A DNA stretch of 41,574 nt from Candidatus Oscillibacter excrementavium (GTDB lineage: Bacteria > Bacillota > Clostridia > Oscillospirales > Oscillospiraceae): contig DWYU01000155.1 of the NCBI GenBank assembly GCA_019118505.1, forward strand, positions 1-41,574. Direction: 5' to 3'. Shown piece by piece: positions 1 to 8,539 of this stretch (position 1 is its first letter; each line of letters starts with the position of its first letter). A program made the translations under genes and the position numbers. The notes beneath the pieces are model-generated. The model did not search any database, was not told the origin of the DNA, and saw only the letters and a program-made list of their open reading frames with translations.

Positions 1-16
1 GCCCGGATTTCCGGGC
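1..16. terminator. hairpin, probable terminator remnant of an upstream gene outside the window
   Basis: GCCCGG-ATTT-CCGGGC perfect 6-bp stem at the window edge. Confidence 0.4.
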
Positions 17-39
17 TCCGGCGGGGAGAGATCGGGGGC

Positions 40-68
40 TTGACAATTCGGAGCGGGTCTGTTATCAT
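40..68 (+). promoter_or_regulatory. sigma-70-type promoter of the T-box operon
   Basis: TTGACA (40-45), 17-bp spacer, TATCAT (63-68). Confidence 0.75.
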
Positions 69-74
69 CAAATA

Positions 75-352
75 CAATCAATGCGATGACGCAGAGTAGT
101 AAGCGGGAATGGACTTTCAGAGAAGTGCCGGGTGGTGCGAGGCACAGAGCTCCCAGACCCGCCGAACTGGCTGCACCAGCAGCCGCGCTGAACAGGAGTA
201 GGCGCGGACGGGCGCTCCCGTTACAGGGCAGGGATATGATGGTATCCCGGTGAGTGTGTCCCCCTTGCGGGGGCAAAGAAGAGTGGTACCGCGGAAGGTT
301 TTCATCCTTTCGTCTCTTCTGCCAAGCGGCAGGAGCGGCGAAGGGATTTTTT
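75..352 (+). promoter_or_regulatory. T-box riboswitch leader
   Basis: Specifier loop AGUA/GAA S-turn (GCAGAGUAGUAAGCGGG ... CCCGCCGAACUGGCUGC); stem II GCGCUGAACAGGAGUAGGCGC; CGGGCGCUCCCGUUACAG stem IIA/B; T-box GAGUGGUACCGCGG at 281-294; terminator hairpin CCUUUCG...CUGCC-AAGC-GGCAG...CGAAGGG then T6 (304-352). Confidence 0.92.
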
Positions 353-398
353 GTTGCCCTGCCAAGACCATCATCTATTTTTGCAGGAGGAAACCAGA

Positions 399-1634
399 AT
401 GAAAACCAAGATTCCAAAGACCCCGTTCCTGGCCGCGTTCTCCGTGGGCGCGGTGCTGTTCTCCGCCCATGCCGGCGGCGGCTTTGCCACCGGCAACCAG
501 GCCAACACCTACTACGTGGGCCTGGGCTGGGCCGGCGTGGCCTCCGCCATCGTGGCCATGCTGCTGCTGACGCTGACCATGCGGGAGGCCATGATCATGT
601 ACAACTCCCGGGGCCTCACCGGCCACAAGGAGCTGTTTGAGACGCTGTACCACCCCTTCGACAAGCTGGTTTGGCTGTTTGAGATCTTCTTCTACATCAT
701 GGTGCTGATGGCCGTGGCGGCCGCCATCTCCGGCGCCGCCTCCACCCTGACCACCTATTTCGGGCTGAATTACTACATCGGCGTGGTGGCGGTGGGCGCC
801 CTGGTGCTGGTGCTGACCATCTTCGGCGCCGGCCTGGTCCGGGCGGCCTCCACCTACATGGGCATCGCCATTCTGGTCACCGCCATCACCATCTACGCCG
901 TGGGCATTTTCAACAGCGACCGGTCCATCCTGGACGTGCTGGCCGCCGACTTCCAGACCACCGGCTTTGCCGATGTGCCCACCGCCATCCTCAACGCCTT
1001 CACCTATGCCGGGTTCCAGTGCGTGACGCTGCCCACCATGGTGGCCTGCGGCACCACCATGCGCAGCAAGCAGGGCTGCGCCAAGGCCATGTGGATCTCC
1101 TTTGTGATGAACGCCGTGGCCCTGGTGCTCTCCGTGTTCATGCTGCTGTGCTGGGAGGATGTCTACACCGCCGTGGACGGCGGCACCACCATCCCCACCC
1201 TGACGGTGTGCAACACCATGGGCATCCAGGGACTGACCGTCATCTACGGCGTCTGCCTGCTGCTGTGCCTGATCTCCACCGGCGTCACCACCATCTTCGG
1301 CTTTGTGGCCCGGTTTGAGAAGCTGCCCCTGTTCCGCAGCATCCGGTCCGCTCCGGTCCGCAGCGCCATCGTCTCCGCCTTCATCATCATCCTGTCCATG
1401 TCCATCTCCATGGTGGGCCTCAGCAACATCATCAAGTACGGCTACGGCTACTGCGGCTACCTGGGCATCCTCGTGGTGGTGATCCCGTTCCTGACCGTGG
1501 GCGTCTACAAGAACCGGAAGTATCTGAAGGCCCACAGCGGCGTCTTTGCCGAGGTGCCCCAGGCGGAGGCGGCGCCGGAGAAGCCCGCCGCCCGTCCCGC
1601 GGCCCGTCCCGCCGCTCCCGCAGAGGCGGAGTGA
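399..1634 (+). CDS. YkvI-family (COG3949-like, APC superfamily) membrane transporter
   Basis: AGGAGG SD; hydrophobic multi-TM protein with GGGFATGNQ N-terminal motif resembling the YkvI GxGFAxGxE region. Confidence 0.75.
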   Translation: MKTKIPKTPFLAAFSVGAVLFSAHAGGGFATGNQANTYYVGLGWAGVASAIVAMLLLTLTMREAMIMYNSRGLTGHKELFETLYHPFDKLVWLFEIFFYIMVLMAVAAAISGAASTLTTYFGLNYYIGVVAVGALVLVLTIFGAGLVRAASTYMGIAILVTAITIYAVGIFNSDRSILDVLAADFQTTGFADVPTAILNAFTYAGFQCVTLPTMVACGTTMRSKQGCAKAMWISFVMNAVALVLSVFMLLCWEDVYTAVDGGTTIPTLTVCNTMGIQGLTVIYGVCLLLCLISTGVTTIFGFVARFEKLPLFRSIRSAPVRSAIVSAFIIILSMSISMVGLSNIIKYGYGYCGYLGILVVVIPFLTVGVYKNRKYLKAHSGVFAEVPQAEAAPEKPAARPAARPAAPAEAE

Positions 1635-1685
1635 GAGAAAGCCCCATCCCAGCAGTTATACCAACACCAAAAGGAGTTTTGCAAT

Positions 1686-2765
1686 ATGGAAAAATCGCTC
1701 TTTCCCGGCTATACCATCGGGCCGGACGCCTATGAGGACATCAAAAACGTCTGCCCGGCATACGGCCGCAAGGTGGCCATCATCGGCGGCGAGAAGGCTC
1801 TGGCCGCGGCCAAGGACAAGATCCTGAAGGCCATGGAGGGCTCCGGCCTGGAGGTCCTGGGCGTGTTCTGGTACGGCGGCGAGGCCTCTGTGGAGAACAT
1901 GGAGATGCTGCGGCCCCAGGTGGCGGAGGCGGATATGCTCTTCGCCGTAGGCGGCGGCAAGGCCATCGACACCTGCAAGGTCCTGGCCCACAGCACCAAC
2001 CGGCCCTTCTTCACCTTCCCCACCATCGCCTCCACCTGCGCGTCCTGCACATCCCTGGGCATCGTCTACCATCCGGACGGCAGCCTGCGGGAGTACTCCT
2101 TCTCCAAGATCCCCCCCAACCACATCTTCATCGACACGGAGATCATCGCCAACGCGCCGGTGCGGTACCTCTGGGCCGGCATGGGGGACACCATGGCCAA
2201 GCACTATGAGTGCACCATCTCCTCCCGGAACGACATCCCCGCCCACTCCGACGCCATGGGCATCGCCCTGAGCTCCATGTGCGCGGAGCCCATCGTCCGC
2301 TGGGGCAAGAAGGCCATGGAGGACTGCGAGGCCCACCGGGTGACCATGGAGCTGACGGAGATCATCCTGGCCATCATTGTGTCCACGGGCTTCGTGTCCA
2401 ACTTCGTCCAGGTGGACTACACCACCGGCATGGCCCACGCCATGTACAACGGCTTCACCATCCTGCCCAGCACGGAGGCCAACCACCACCTCCACGGCGA
2501 GGTGGTGTCCTACGGCATCCTGGTGATGCTGACCGTGGACAAGCAGTACGCCGAGCGGGACAAGCTGTTCGCCTTCAACAAGTCCATCGGCCTGCCCACC
2601 TGCCTGGCGGACATCCACGCCCGGGAGGAGGATCTGCCCGCCGTGACAGAAAAGGCATTGCAGGGCATCGACGTGCGGATCTGGCCCTATCCCGTGGACC
2701 AGCAGATGCTGATCGACGGCGTCATGGAGCTGGAGGCTTACAACCGGCAGCAGGCAGCAAAATAA
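1686..2765 (+). CDS. iron-containing alcohol dehydrogenase family, HcxA/YbdH-like hydroxycarboxylate dehydrogenase
   Basis: GGGKAIDTCK; PTIASTCASCTSLGIVY; AGMGDTMAKHYE; AHAMYNGFTILP...HGEVVSYGILV motifs resemble E. coli YbdH (HcxA). Confidence 0.8.
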   Translation: MEKSLFPGYTIGPDAYEDIKNVCPAYGRKVAIIGGEKALAAAKDKILKAMEGSGLEVLGVFWYGGEASVENMEMLRPQVAEADMLFAVGGGKAIDTCKVLAHSTNRPFFTFPTIASTCASCTSLGIVYHPDGSLREYSFSKIPPNHIFIDTEIIANAPVRYLWAGMGDTMAKHYECTISSRNDIPAHSDAMGIALSSMCAEPIVRWGKKAMEDCEAHRVTMELTEIILAIIVSTGFVSNFVQVDYTTGMAHAMYNGFTILPSTEANHHLHGEVVSYGILVMLTVDKQYAERDKLFAFNKSIGLPTCLADIHAREEDLPAVTEKALQGIDVRIWPYPVDQQMLIDGVMELEAYNRQQAAK

Positions 2766-2791
2766 GAGGGGGAGCTCCCTGGTATAAACAC

Positions 2792-2825
2792 AGGAGGGGA
2801 CAAGCGGATTCGCTTGTCCCCTCCT
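2792..2825. terminator. bidirectional terminator-like hairpin
   Basis: AGGAGGGGACAAGCG-GATT-CGCTTGTCCCCTCCT, perfect 15-bp stem between convergent genes. Confidence 0.7.
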
Positions 2826-2834
2826 GCTTTGCAT

Positions 2835-4139
2835 TTAGGCGGCGGAGCCGGCCTTTCCCCGGCGGATGGCGGCCAGCAGATCCCGCACCTGCTCCCGGGA
2901 GAGCTGGGGCGGCAGGCCGCCGTACAGACTCCTGTCCACGTCGCCCATCAGGGTGTCATAGCGGCGGCGCAGGGACGATCCCAGCAGCGGCCCCAGGGGT
3001 CCCTCCGCCAGCCGCGTCAGATATTCCCGGGGAGTCTCCTGCCTCTGGCGGCGGCAGTGGTGCCCGGCGCCCCACCGCTCCAGCTGGAGCAGGGCGGCCC
3101 GGGGCGTTCCGGCGTATCGGACCAGATAGACCCGGATCCGCAGGCGCTGCCGCAGACGGGCCAGCAGCCCGGCGCGGCGGAGAGACGTGCGGACCACGTC
3201 CTCTCCGAACGCCTCCTCCAGAGACCGGACCCGGCGGCGATTCCGCCAGATCCACCGGATCAGCGCCGCAAGGCCCAGCAGCACCAGGGCGGCCAGAGCC
3301 AGAAGCAGCAGAACCCCCAGCAGCTGGGGATCGATGGCGCGGGCGGCGGTCTCCTCCTGAGTGGGGCCTCCGCCGCTGCTGCCGGCCGCGGCGGAGGCGG
3401 CGGAATCGCTGACGGTGGAGGAGCGGCCCCAGAACAGGGACATCAGGAATCCCACCAGGGCCCGCAGGCCGCTCTGGAGACACGCACCCGCTGCCTGCAC
3501 CAGGGGGATCAGCGTCCCCCGGACGGACAGCAGACCCAGACACGCGGCGGCCGCCCCGGCGATCAGCGCCGCCGGCACCAGCAGGGCCGGGAGCCGGCTG
3601 AGGGGAGAGCCGGCCCGGATGGTGTTCCGGCCGGAGGTGCGCATTCCCACCACCGCCAGCAGATCCAGCAGCAGCACCGCCAGCAGCACGGGGACCCGGC
3701 TCAACAGCTGGGGGACGAAGGAGGCCACAGTCAGATAGAAGAGACCGTACAGGCCCATGTACTCCCCGGCACTGCGGAGCGCCCGGATGGAGACGGATGT
3801 CACGCCCCAGTGATACCCCCGGCAGAGGGGGAAGAGATACAGCGGGAGCTGGAGCACCAGTAGCGGCGGATAGGTGCGCTCCAGGGTGAGGCTCAGCAGG
3901 GGGACCCAGACGGCGCACAGGCAGACATTCAGCAGGAGGACCTGCCAAAAGAGCCTGGGCCGCCGGAGAAAGGCGTGATTGGCGGCGGTCATCAGTCCGC
4001 CGGAGAGCAGAAAGCCCACCAAGGAGAAGGGCGGACGGCCGCAGAGGAGCTGCCACAGGATGTCCGCCGTCAGAAAGACGATCAGCAGCTCACTGACCAG
4101 GGGAAGGCATTTGGCCGCAATGGCGCGGAGATGTCTCAC
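2835..4139 (-). CDS. membrane protein with C-terminal DUF4129-like domain
   Basis: GTG start overlapping the upstream stop (GTGA); multiple TM segments; C-terminal TPREYLTRL... motif typical of DUF4129; in MoxR/DUF58 operon. Confidence 0.65.
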   Translation of the reverse strand: MRHLRAIAAKCLPLVSELLIVFLTADILWQLLCGRPPFSLVGFLLSGGLMTAANHAFLRRPRLFWQVLLLNVCLCAVWVPLLSLTLERTYPPLLVLQLPLYLFPLCRGYHWGVTSVSIRALRSAGEYMGLYGLFYLTVASFVPQLLSRVPVLLAVLLLDLLAVVGMRTSGRNTIRAGSPLSRLPALLVPAALIAGAAAACLGLLSVRGTLIPLVQAAGACLQSGLRALVGFLMSLFWGRSSTVSDSAASAAAGSSGGGPTQEETAARAIDPQLLGVLLLLALAALVLLGLAALIRWIWRNRRRVRSLEEAFGEDVVRTSLRRAGLLARLRQRLRIRVYLVRYAGTPRAALLQLERWGAGHHCRRQRQETPREYLTRLAEGPLGPLLGSSLRRRYDTLMGDVDRSLYGGLPPQLSREQVRDLLAAIRRGKAGSAA

Positions 4140-5359
4140 AGGTGTCCCCCTTCCTGAAAATCGCGCAGATCCAGAACTGTCAGCAGGGGATGGGCCTGCT
4201 GTCCCCAGGCCAGCAGGGGCACGTGGTGCCGGGCCAGCAGGGTGCAGGTGCCGGCCTCCAGCCGGCGGACGTCGCCGCAGACCAGGAACGTGCTGGAGAG
4301 GCCGGGCAGCCGGGCGAGGATCTCCTCCTCCGTCAGGGCGGCGGAGGGATCCGCGGCGGCCAGCAGCAGGAGCGGAGCAGACAGCTCCCGCCGGTTCCGG
4401 CAGGCCGCGAACTGCTCCGGCCATCCGGCGGCCCGTGAGATCAGAAGGGAGACCGCCACCTCCTCCCCCGCCAGCTGGGCCATCAGGGAGGCCAGGATCT
4501 CCAGGGCGGATTCCAGCGCCTCTGGCGGCAGCGGGGAGAAGGAGGCGCCGTCCAGCAGAAAGCAGGCCCGCCGGGGGGCGATCTTCTCGTAGACGTTCAC
4601 CATGGCCCCCTGACCCCGGGCCATCAGGCGGAAGTTCAGGGCGCGGGCGTTGTCCCCGGGCTGATAGGCCCGGACGTTGCGGATGACGGTCTTGTCATCG
4701 CGAAAGCCCCGGGAGCCGGTCTCCGCCTCCCAGCTGCGGCGGCGGAACCACCGGGTGGAGACGGGGACCAGACGGGGAAAGACCGCCAGCGTCACGGGCC
4801 GGGGCAGGGGGACCTCCTTCTCCCGGACGCACAGGCACAGCCCGTCACCGGAGAGGAGCCGGAGCCGGTCAAAGGTCAGCAGGCCCCGGTGGGCCGCCTG
4901 GAGATGGACGGAGACGGCCGCCTGCTGATGCCACATGAGGAAGGAGACGTTCTTTTCAAAATAGCGCCGCTGGATGGGGCCCTCCGGCACCTCCACCGTC
5001 TCCCAGGAATGCTCCGGCGCCAGGGCACCGCCCTGCCCCAGGGGAAACCGCACCGTCAGCCAGATGAGGGGGAGCGCCTTGGGATTGTCCAGCGTCATCC
5101 GGAGGGGGCAGGACTCCCCGGGGAAGAGAAAGCTCCGCTCCGCCCGGAGAGAGGCGGTGACGCCGTCCAGCACATGGCGGGCCCAGAGCCGGGCGCCGGC
5201 GGCCACCGCCGCAGCCGCCAGGAAAAAGAGGGCGGCAGGCAGGCGGCCGTACAGGCTGAAGCCCACGCCGCAGGCCAGCAGGGCCAGAATGGTGAACCGC
5301 CCGGTGAAAAGGCTGGACTCGGAGAAGTCCAGGGCGGAGGACTCAGGTTTTCTGGCCAT
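4136..5359 (-). CDS. DUF58 domain-containing protein
   Basis: Two N-terminal TM segments; RGFRDDKTVIRNVRAYQPGDNARALNFRLMAR motif; adjacent to MoxR ATPase. Confidence 0.85.
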   Translation of the reverse strand: MARKPESSALDFSESSLFTGRFTILALLACGVGFSLYGRLPAALFFLAAAAVAAGARLWARHVLDGVTASLRAERSFLFPGESCPLRMTLDNPKALPLIWLTVRFPLGQGGALAPEHSWETVEVPEGPIQRRYFEKNVSFLMWHQQAAVSVHLQAAHRGLLTFDRLRLLSGDGLCLCVREKEVPLPRPVTLAVFPRLVPVSTRWFRRRSWEAETGSRGFRDDKTVIRNVRAYQPGDNARALNFRLMARGQGAMVNVYEKIAPRRACFLLDGASFSPLPPEALESALEILASLMAQLAGEEVAVSLLISRAAGWPEQFAACRNRRELSAPLLLLAAADPSAALTEEEILARLPGLSSTFLVCGDVRRLEAGTCTLLARHHVPLLAWGQQAHPLLTVLDLRDFQEGGHL

Positions 5360-6317
5360 GGACAAGGACCTCACCGGTCTCGCGGCAGGGGATCTGGGCC
5401 AGGAGCTCCTCCACCACGGCGGCGGCCTCCCGCCCCGCCAGGGCGGCCTGGCTGGACAACAGCACCCGGTGGGGCAGGACATACCGGGCCAGATACTTCA
5501 CATCGTCCGGCGTGGCGTAGTCCCGGCCCTGGAGGGCCGCGTAGGCCTTGGCGGCCCGGAACAGGTCCCGGGACACCCGGGGGCTGGCGCCGCAGGCCAG
5601 GTCCGGCTGGCCACGGGTGACCTGCACCAGGTCCACAATGTAGGACACCACCGGATCGGACAGACGCACGTGATGGATCTCCTCCGTGATCCGGTTGATC
5701 CGCTCCGGGGAGAGCAGGGGGCGGAGGGTGTCAAAGGCCGCCCCATCCCCCACGGTCCGCAGCATGGCCGCCTCCTCCCGGGGGGTGGGGTAGCCCATGG
5801 AGAGCTTGAAGAGGAAGCGGTCCAGCTGGGCGGCGGGCAGGGGGAAGGTGGTCTCGGTCTCCACCGGGTTCTGGGTGGCCAGGACGATGAAGGGCGGGGC
5901 CAGGGGATAGGTCACGCCGTCCACAGACACCTGCCGCTCCTCCATGGCCTCCAGCAGGGCGGACTGGGTCCGGGGAATGGCCCGGTTGATCTCGTCCGCC
6001 AGCAGGATGTTGGTCATGACGGGGCCGGGGGTGAACACCATCTCCCCGGTCTTCTGATGGTAGATGTTCATGCCCACGATGTCCGAGGGCAGCAGATCCG
6101 GCGTGAACTGCACCCGCACCATGCCGCAGCCCAGCACCGCGGCCAGGGCCTTTACCAGCGTGGTCTTGCCCACGCCGGGGATGTCGTCGATCAGGACGTG
6201 GCCGCCGGCAAACAGGCTGGTGAGCACCAGCCGGATCTGCTCCCGCTTCCCGATGATGACCTTGCCGCACTCGGCCTCGATGTCCTCCGCCAGACGGCGG
6301 AGCTCCGTGTAATCCAT
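5343..6317 (-). CDS. MoxR-family AAA+ ATPase
   Basis: GVGKTTLVKALA Walker A; LLADEINRA Walker B; MEERQVSVDG; FIVLATQNPVE. Confidence 0.95.
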   Translation of the reverse strand: MDYTELRRLAEDIEAECGKVIIGKREQIRLVLTSLFAGGHVLIDDIPGVGKTTLVKALAAVLGCGMVRVQFTPDLLPSDIVGMNIYHQKTGEMVFTPGPVMTNILLADEINRAIPRTQSALLEAMEERQVSVDGVTYPLAPPFIVLATQNPVETETTFPLPAAQLDRFLFKLSMGYPTPREEAAMLRTVGDGAAFDTLRPLLSPERINRITEEIHHVRLSDPVVSYIVDLVQVTRGQPDLACGASPRVSRDLFRAAKAYAALQGRDYATPDDVKYLARYVLPHRVLLSSQAALAGREAAAVVEELLAQIPCRETGEVLVHGQKT

Positions 6318-6352
6318 AGCGGTGTCTCCTTGCGTCTCATGAAAGTACCTCT

Positions 6353-6381
6353 ATTATAATGCGTGCCGAACAAAGCCGCAA
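6353..6381 (-). promoter_or_regulatory. promoter of the moxR operon
   Basis: Minus strand TTGCGG (6381-6376), 17-bp spacer, TATAAT (6358-6353). Confidence 0.65.
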
Positions 6382-6424
6382 GTCTTGAAAGCCGGGGCCT
6401 TCAAGGCCAAACGGCTTTGTTCGG
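6366..6424. repeat. 13-bp perfect inverted repeat with a nested 6-bp inverted repeat
   Basis: CCGAACAAAGCCG (6366-6378) / CGGCTTTGTTCGG (6412-6424); inner CTTGAA (6384-6389) / TTCAAG (6400-6405). Confidence 0.85.
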
Positions 6425-6571
6425 GCGCAAGGGGACGGGCGGGGCTAGGGCGTCGGCCTCCGGAACAGATTTGTCAGATAGCCGAATCAAAAAAAGGAAA
6501 GGGATGTTTCTCTGTCAATTATTCATAAAAGTGGCTGAGAATGCGAGAAAACCGAACAAAAAACGACGGAT

Positions 6572-6588
6572 TTTACACAGACTTTACA
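6572..6588 (+). promoter_or_regulatory. candidate PhoP box (two TTTACA hexamers, 11-bp period)
   Basis: TTTACA-N5-TTTACA about 90 bp upstream of pstS. Confidence 0.6.
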
Positions 6589-6675
6589 TAGAACTGGTAT
6601 CGGATTTTACTTGGGGCTGTTTATACTAAGACCGTCCCTTGAGCAAAGACATCGGAAAAAGGAGTAATCTTCAAC

Positions 6676-7557
6676 ATGAAAAAAGTATTCTCTCTCTTGC
6701 TGTCCCTGACCATGGTCATGGCCCTGCTGGCCGGCTGCGGCGGCGACACCTCTTCTGACGAATCCACCGCTGCGGACGACACCGCTTCCGGCGATACCGC
6801 ACAGGAGGAGACCACCGAACTGAGCGGCACCGTCAACACCAACGGCTCCACCTCCATGGAGGATGTGATGGGCACCCTGATCGAGGCTTTCAAGGAAGTG
6901 CAGCCCGGCGTGACCGTGAACTACACCGGCAGCGGCTCCGGCGCCGGCATCACCGGCGCCCAGGAGGGCACCTGCGACATCGGTCTGGCCTCCCGCGACC
7001 TGAAGGAGGACGAGACCGGCGTCAGCCAGATCACCGTTGCCAAGGACGGCATCGCCATCATCGTCAACCCCGAGAACCCTGTCTCTGACCTGAGCCTGGA
7101 GCAGATCGCCGCCCTGGCTACCGGCACCACCGCCAACTGGTCCGAGGTGGGCGGCAACGACGCCCAGGTCGTGTTCATGGGCCGTGAGGCCGGTTCCGGC
7201 ACCCGGGACGGCTTCGAGTCCATCACCGGCACGGAGGATGCCTGCAAGTATCAGAACGAGTACACCTCCACCGGCGAGGTCGTCGCAGGCGTCGCCTCCA
7301 ACCCCAACGCCATCGGCTATGCCTCCCTGTCCGCTGTCACCGGCGACGACACCGTGAAGATCCTGACCGTGGGCGGCGTGGCTCCCTCTGAGGACACCGT
7401 TCTGGACGGCTCCTACGCCATTCAGCGGAACTTCAACTTCATCATCAGCGACAGCACCCCGCTGTCTGATGCCGCTCAGGCTTTCGTCGACTGGGCTACC
7501 TCCACGGAGGCCTCTGACCTGATCGCCGGCGCCGGCGCTGTGCCCGTGGCCGAGTAA
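6676..7557 (+). CDS. pstS: phosphate ABC transporter substrate-binding lipoprotein PstS
   Basis: Lipobox LLAGCGG; GSTSM; GSGSGAGI; GREAGSGTRDGFES; followed by pstCAB. Confidence 0.95.
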   Translation: MKKVFSLLLSLTMVMALLAGCGGDTSSDESTAADDTASGDTAQEETTELSGTVNTNGSTSMEDVMGTLIEAFKEVQPGVTVNYTGSGSGAGITGAQEGTCDIGLASRDLKEDETGVSQITVAKDGIAIIVNPENPVSDLSLEQIAALATGTTANWSEVGGNDAQVVFMGREAGSGTRDGFESITGTEDACKYQNEYTSTGEVVAGVASNPNAIGYASLSAVTGDDTVKILTVGGVAPSEDTVLDGSYAIQRNFNFIISDSTPLSDAAQAFVDWATSTEASDLIAGAGAVPVAE

Positions 7558-7580
7558 TTCAAAATTCGTACATGACCGAC

Positions 7581-7612
7581 GGAGTGCCCCCTTGGCTTCG
7601 AGGGGGCACTCC
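7581..7612 (+). other. intercistronic hairpin between pstS and pstC
   Basis: GGAGTGCCCCC-N10-GGGGGCACTCC, perfect 11-bp stem, no U-tract downstream. Confidence 0.85.
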
Positions 7613-7656
7613 GCCTGTAGGAGTCAAGACCCGTTTGAGAAAGGCCGGTATTTACC

Positions 7657-8532
7657 ATGAATGCCACAAAACAAAAAATCCGACCGATGGAATGGATCAT
7701 GAACGCCGTGTTTTTCATCTGCGGCTTCGTCGCCATCGTGTTCGTGCTCTTCATCAGCATCTATCTGATCATCTCCGGGCTGCCCGCCATCCGGGAGATC
7801 GGCCTGGTGGACTTCCTGTTCGGCAGGGAGTGGGCCTCCACGGCATCGGATCCCAAGTTCGGGATCCTGCCCTTTATCCTGACCTCCATCTACGGCACCT
7901 GCGGCGCCATCATCCTGGGCGTGCCCGTGGGCTTCATGACGGCGGTGTTCCTGGCAAAAGTGGCCCCTCCCAAGCTGGCGGCCGTGGTCCGGCCGGCGGT
8001 GGACCTGCTGGCGGGCATCCCCTCCGTGGTCTACGGCCTGATCGGCATGATGGTGCTGGTCCCCGCCGTGCGCAGGGCCTTTGACCTGCCGGACGGCGCC
8101 AGCCTCTTCTGCGCCATCATCGTCCTGGCCATCATGATCCTGCCCTCCATCATCTCTGTGTCCGAGACCGCCCTGAAGGCCGTCCCCCCGGAGTACGAGG
8201 AGGCCAGCCTGGCCCTGGGCGCCACCCACATTGAGACCGTGTTCCGGGTCAGCGTGCCCGCGGCCTCCAGCGGCATCGCCGCGGCGGTGGTGCTGGGCAT
8301 CGGCCGCGCCATCGGCGAGGCCATGGCCATCATCATGGTGGCCGGCAATGTGGCCAATATGCCCTCCCTCTTCTCCAGCGTCCGGTTCCTGACCACCGCC
8401 GTGGCCAGCGAGATGGCATATGCCTCCGGCTTGCAGCGCCAGGCGCTGTACTCCATCGCCCTGGTGCTGTTCATCTTCATCATGATCATCAACATCGTTC
8501 TGAACACGCTGCTGAAGCGGAAGAAGGGGTGA
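7657..8532 (+). CDS. pstC: phosphate ABC transporter permease PstC
   Basis: Multi-TM permease; EEASLALGATHIETVFRVSVPAASSGI EAA-loop; operon position. Confidence 0.93.
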   Translation: MNATKQKIRPMEWIMNAVFFICGFVAIVFVLFISIYLIISGLPAIREIGLVDFLFGREWASTASDPKFGILPFILTSIYGTCGAIILGVPVGFMTAVFLAKVAPPKLAAVVRPAVDLLAGIPSVVYGLIGMMVLVPAVRRAFDLPDGASLFCAIIVLAIMILPSIISVSETALKAVPPEYEEASLALGATHIETVFRVSVPAASSGIAAAVVLGIGRAIGEAMAIIMVAGNVANMPSLFSSVRFLTTAVASEMAYASGLQRQALYSIALVLFIFIMIINIVLNTLLKRKKG

Positions 8533-8539
8533 GCGGAAT

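Noticed and set aside
375-1535. 386-aa minus-strand ORF opposite the YkvI-like gene
   Set aside because: Asp/His/Gly-rich shadow frame; plus strand explained by the T-box operon.
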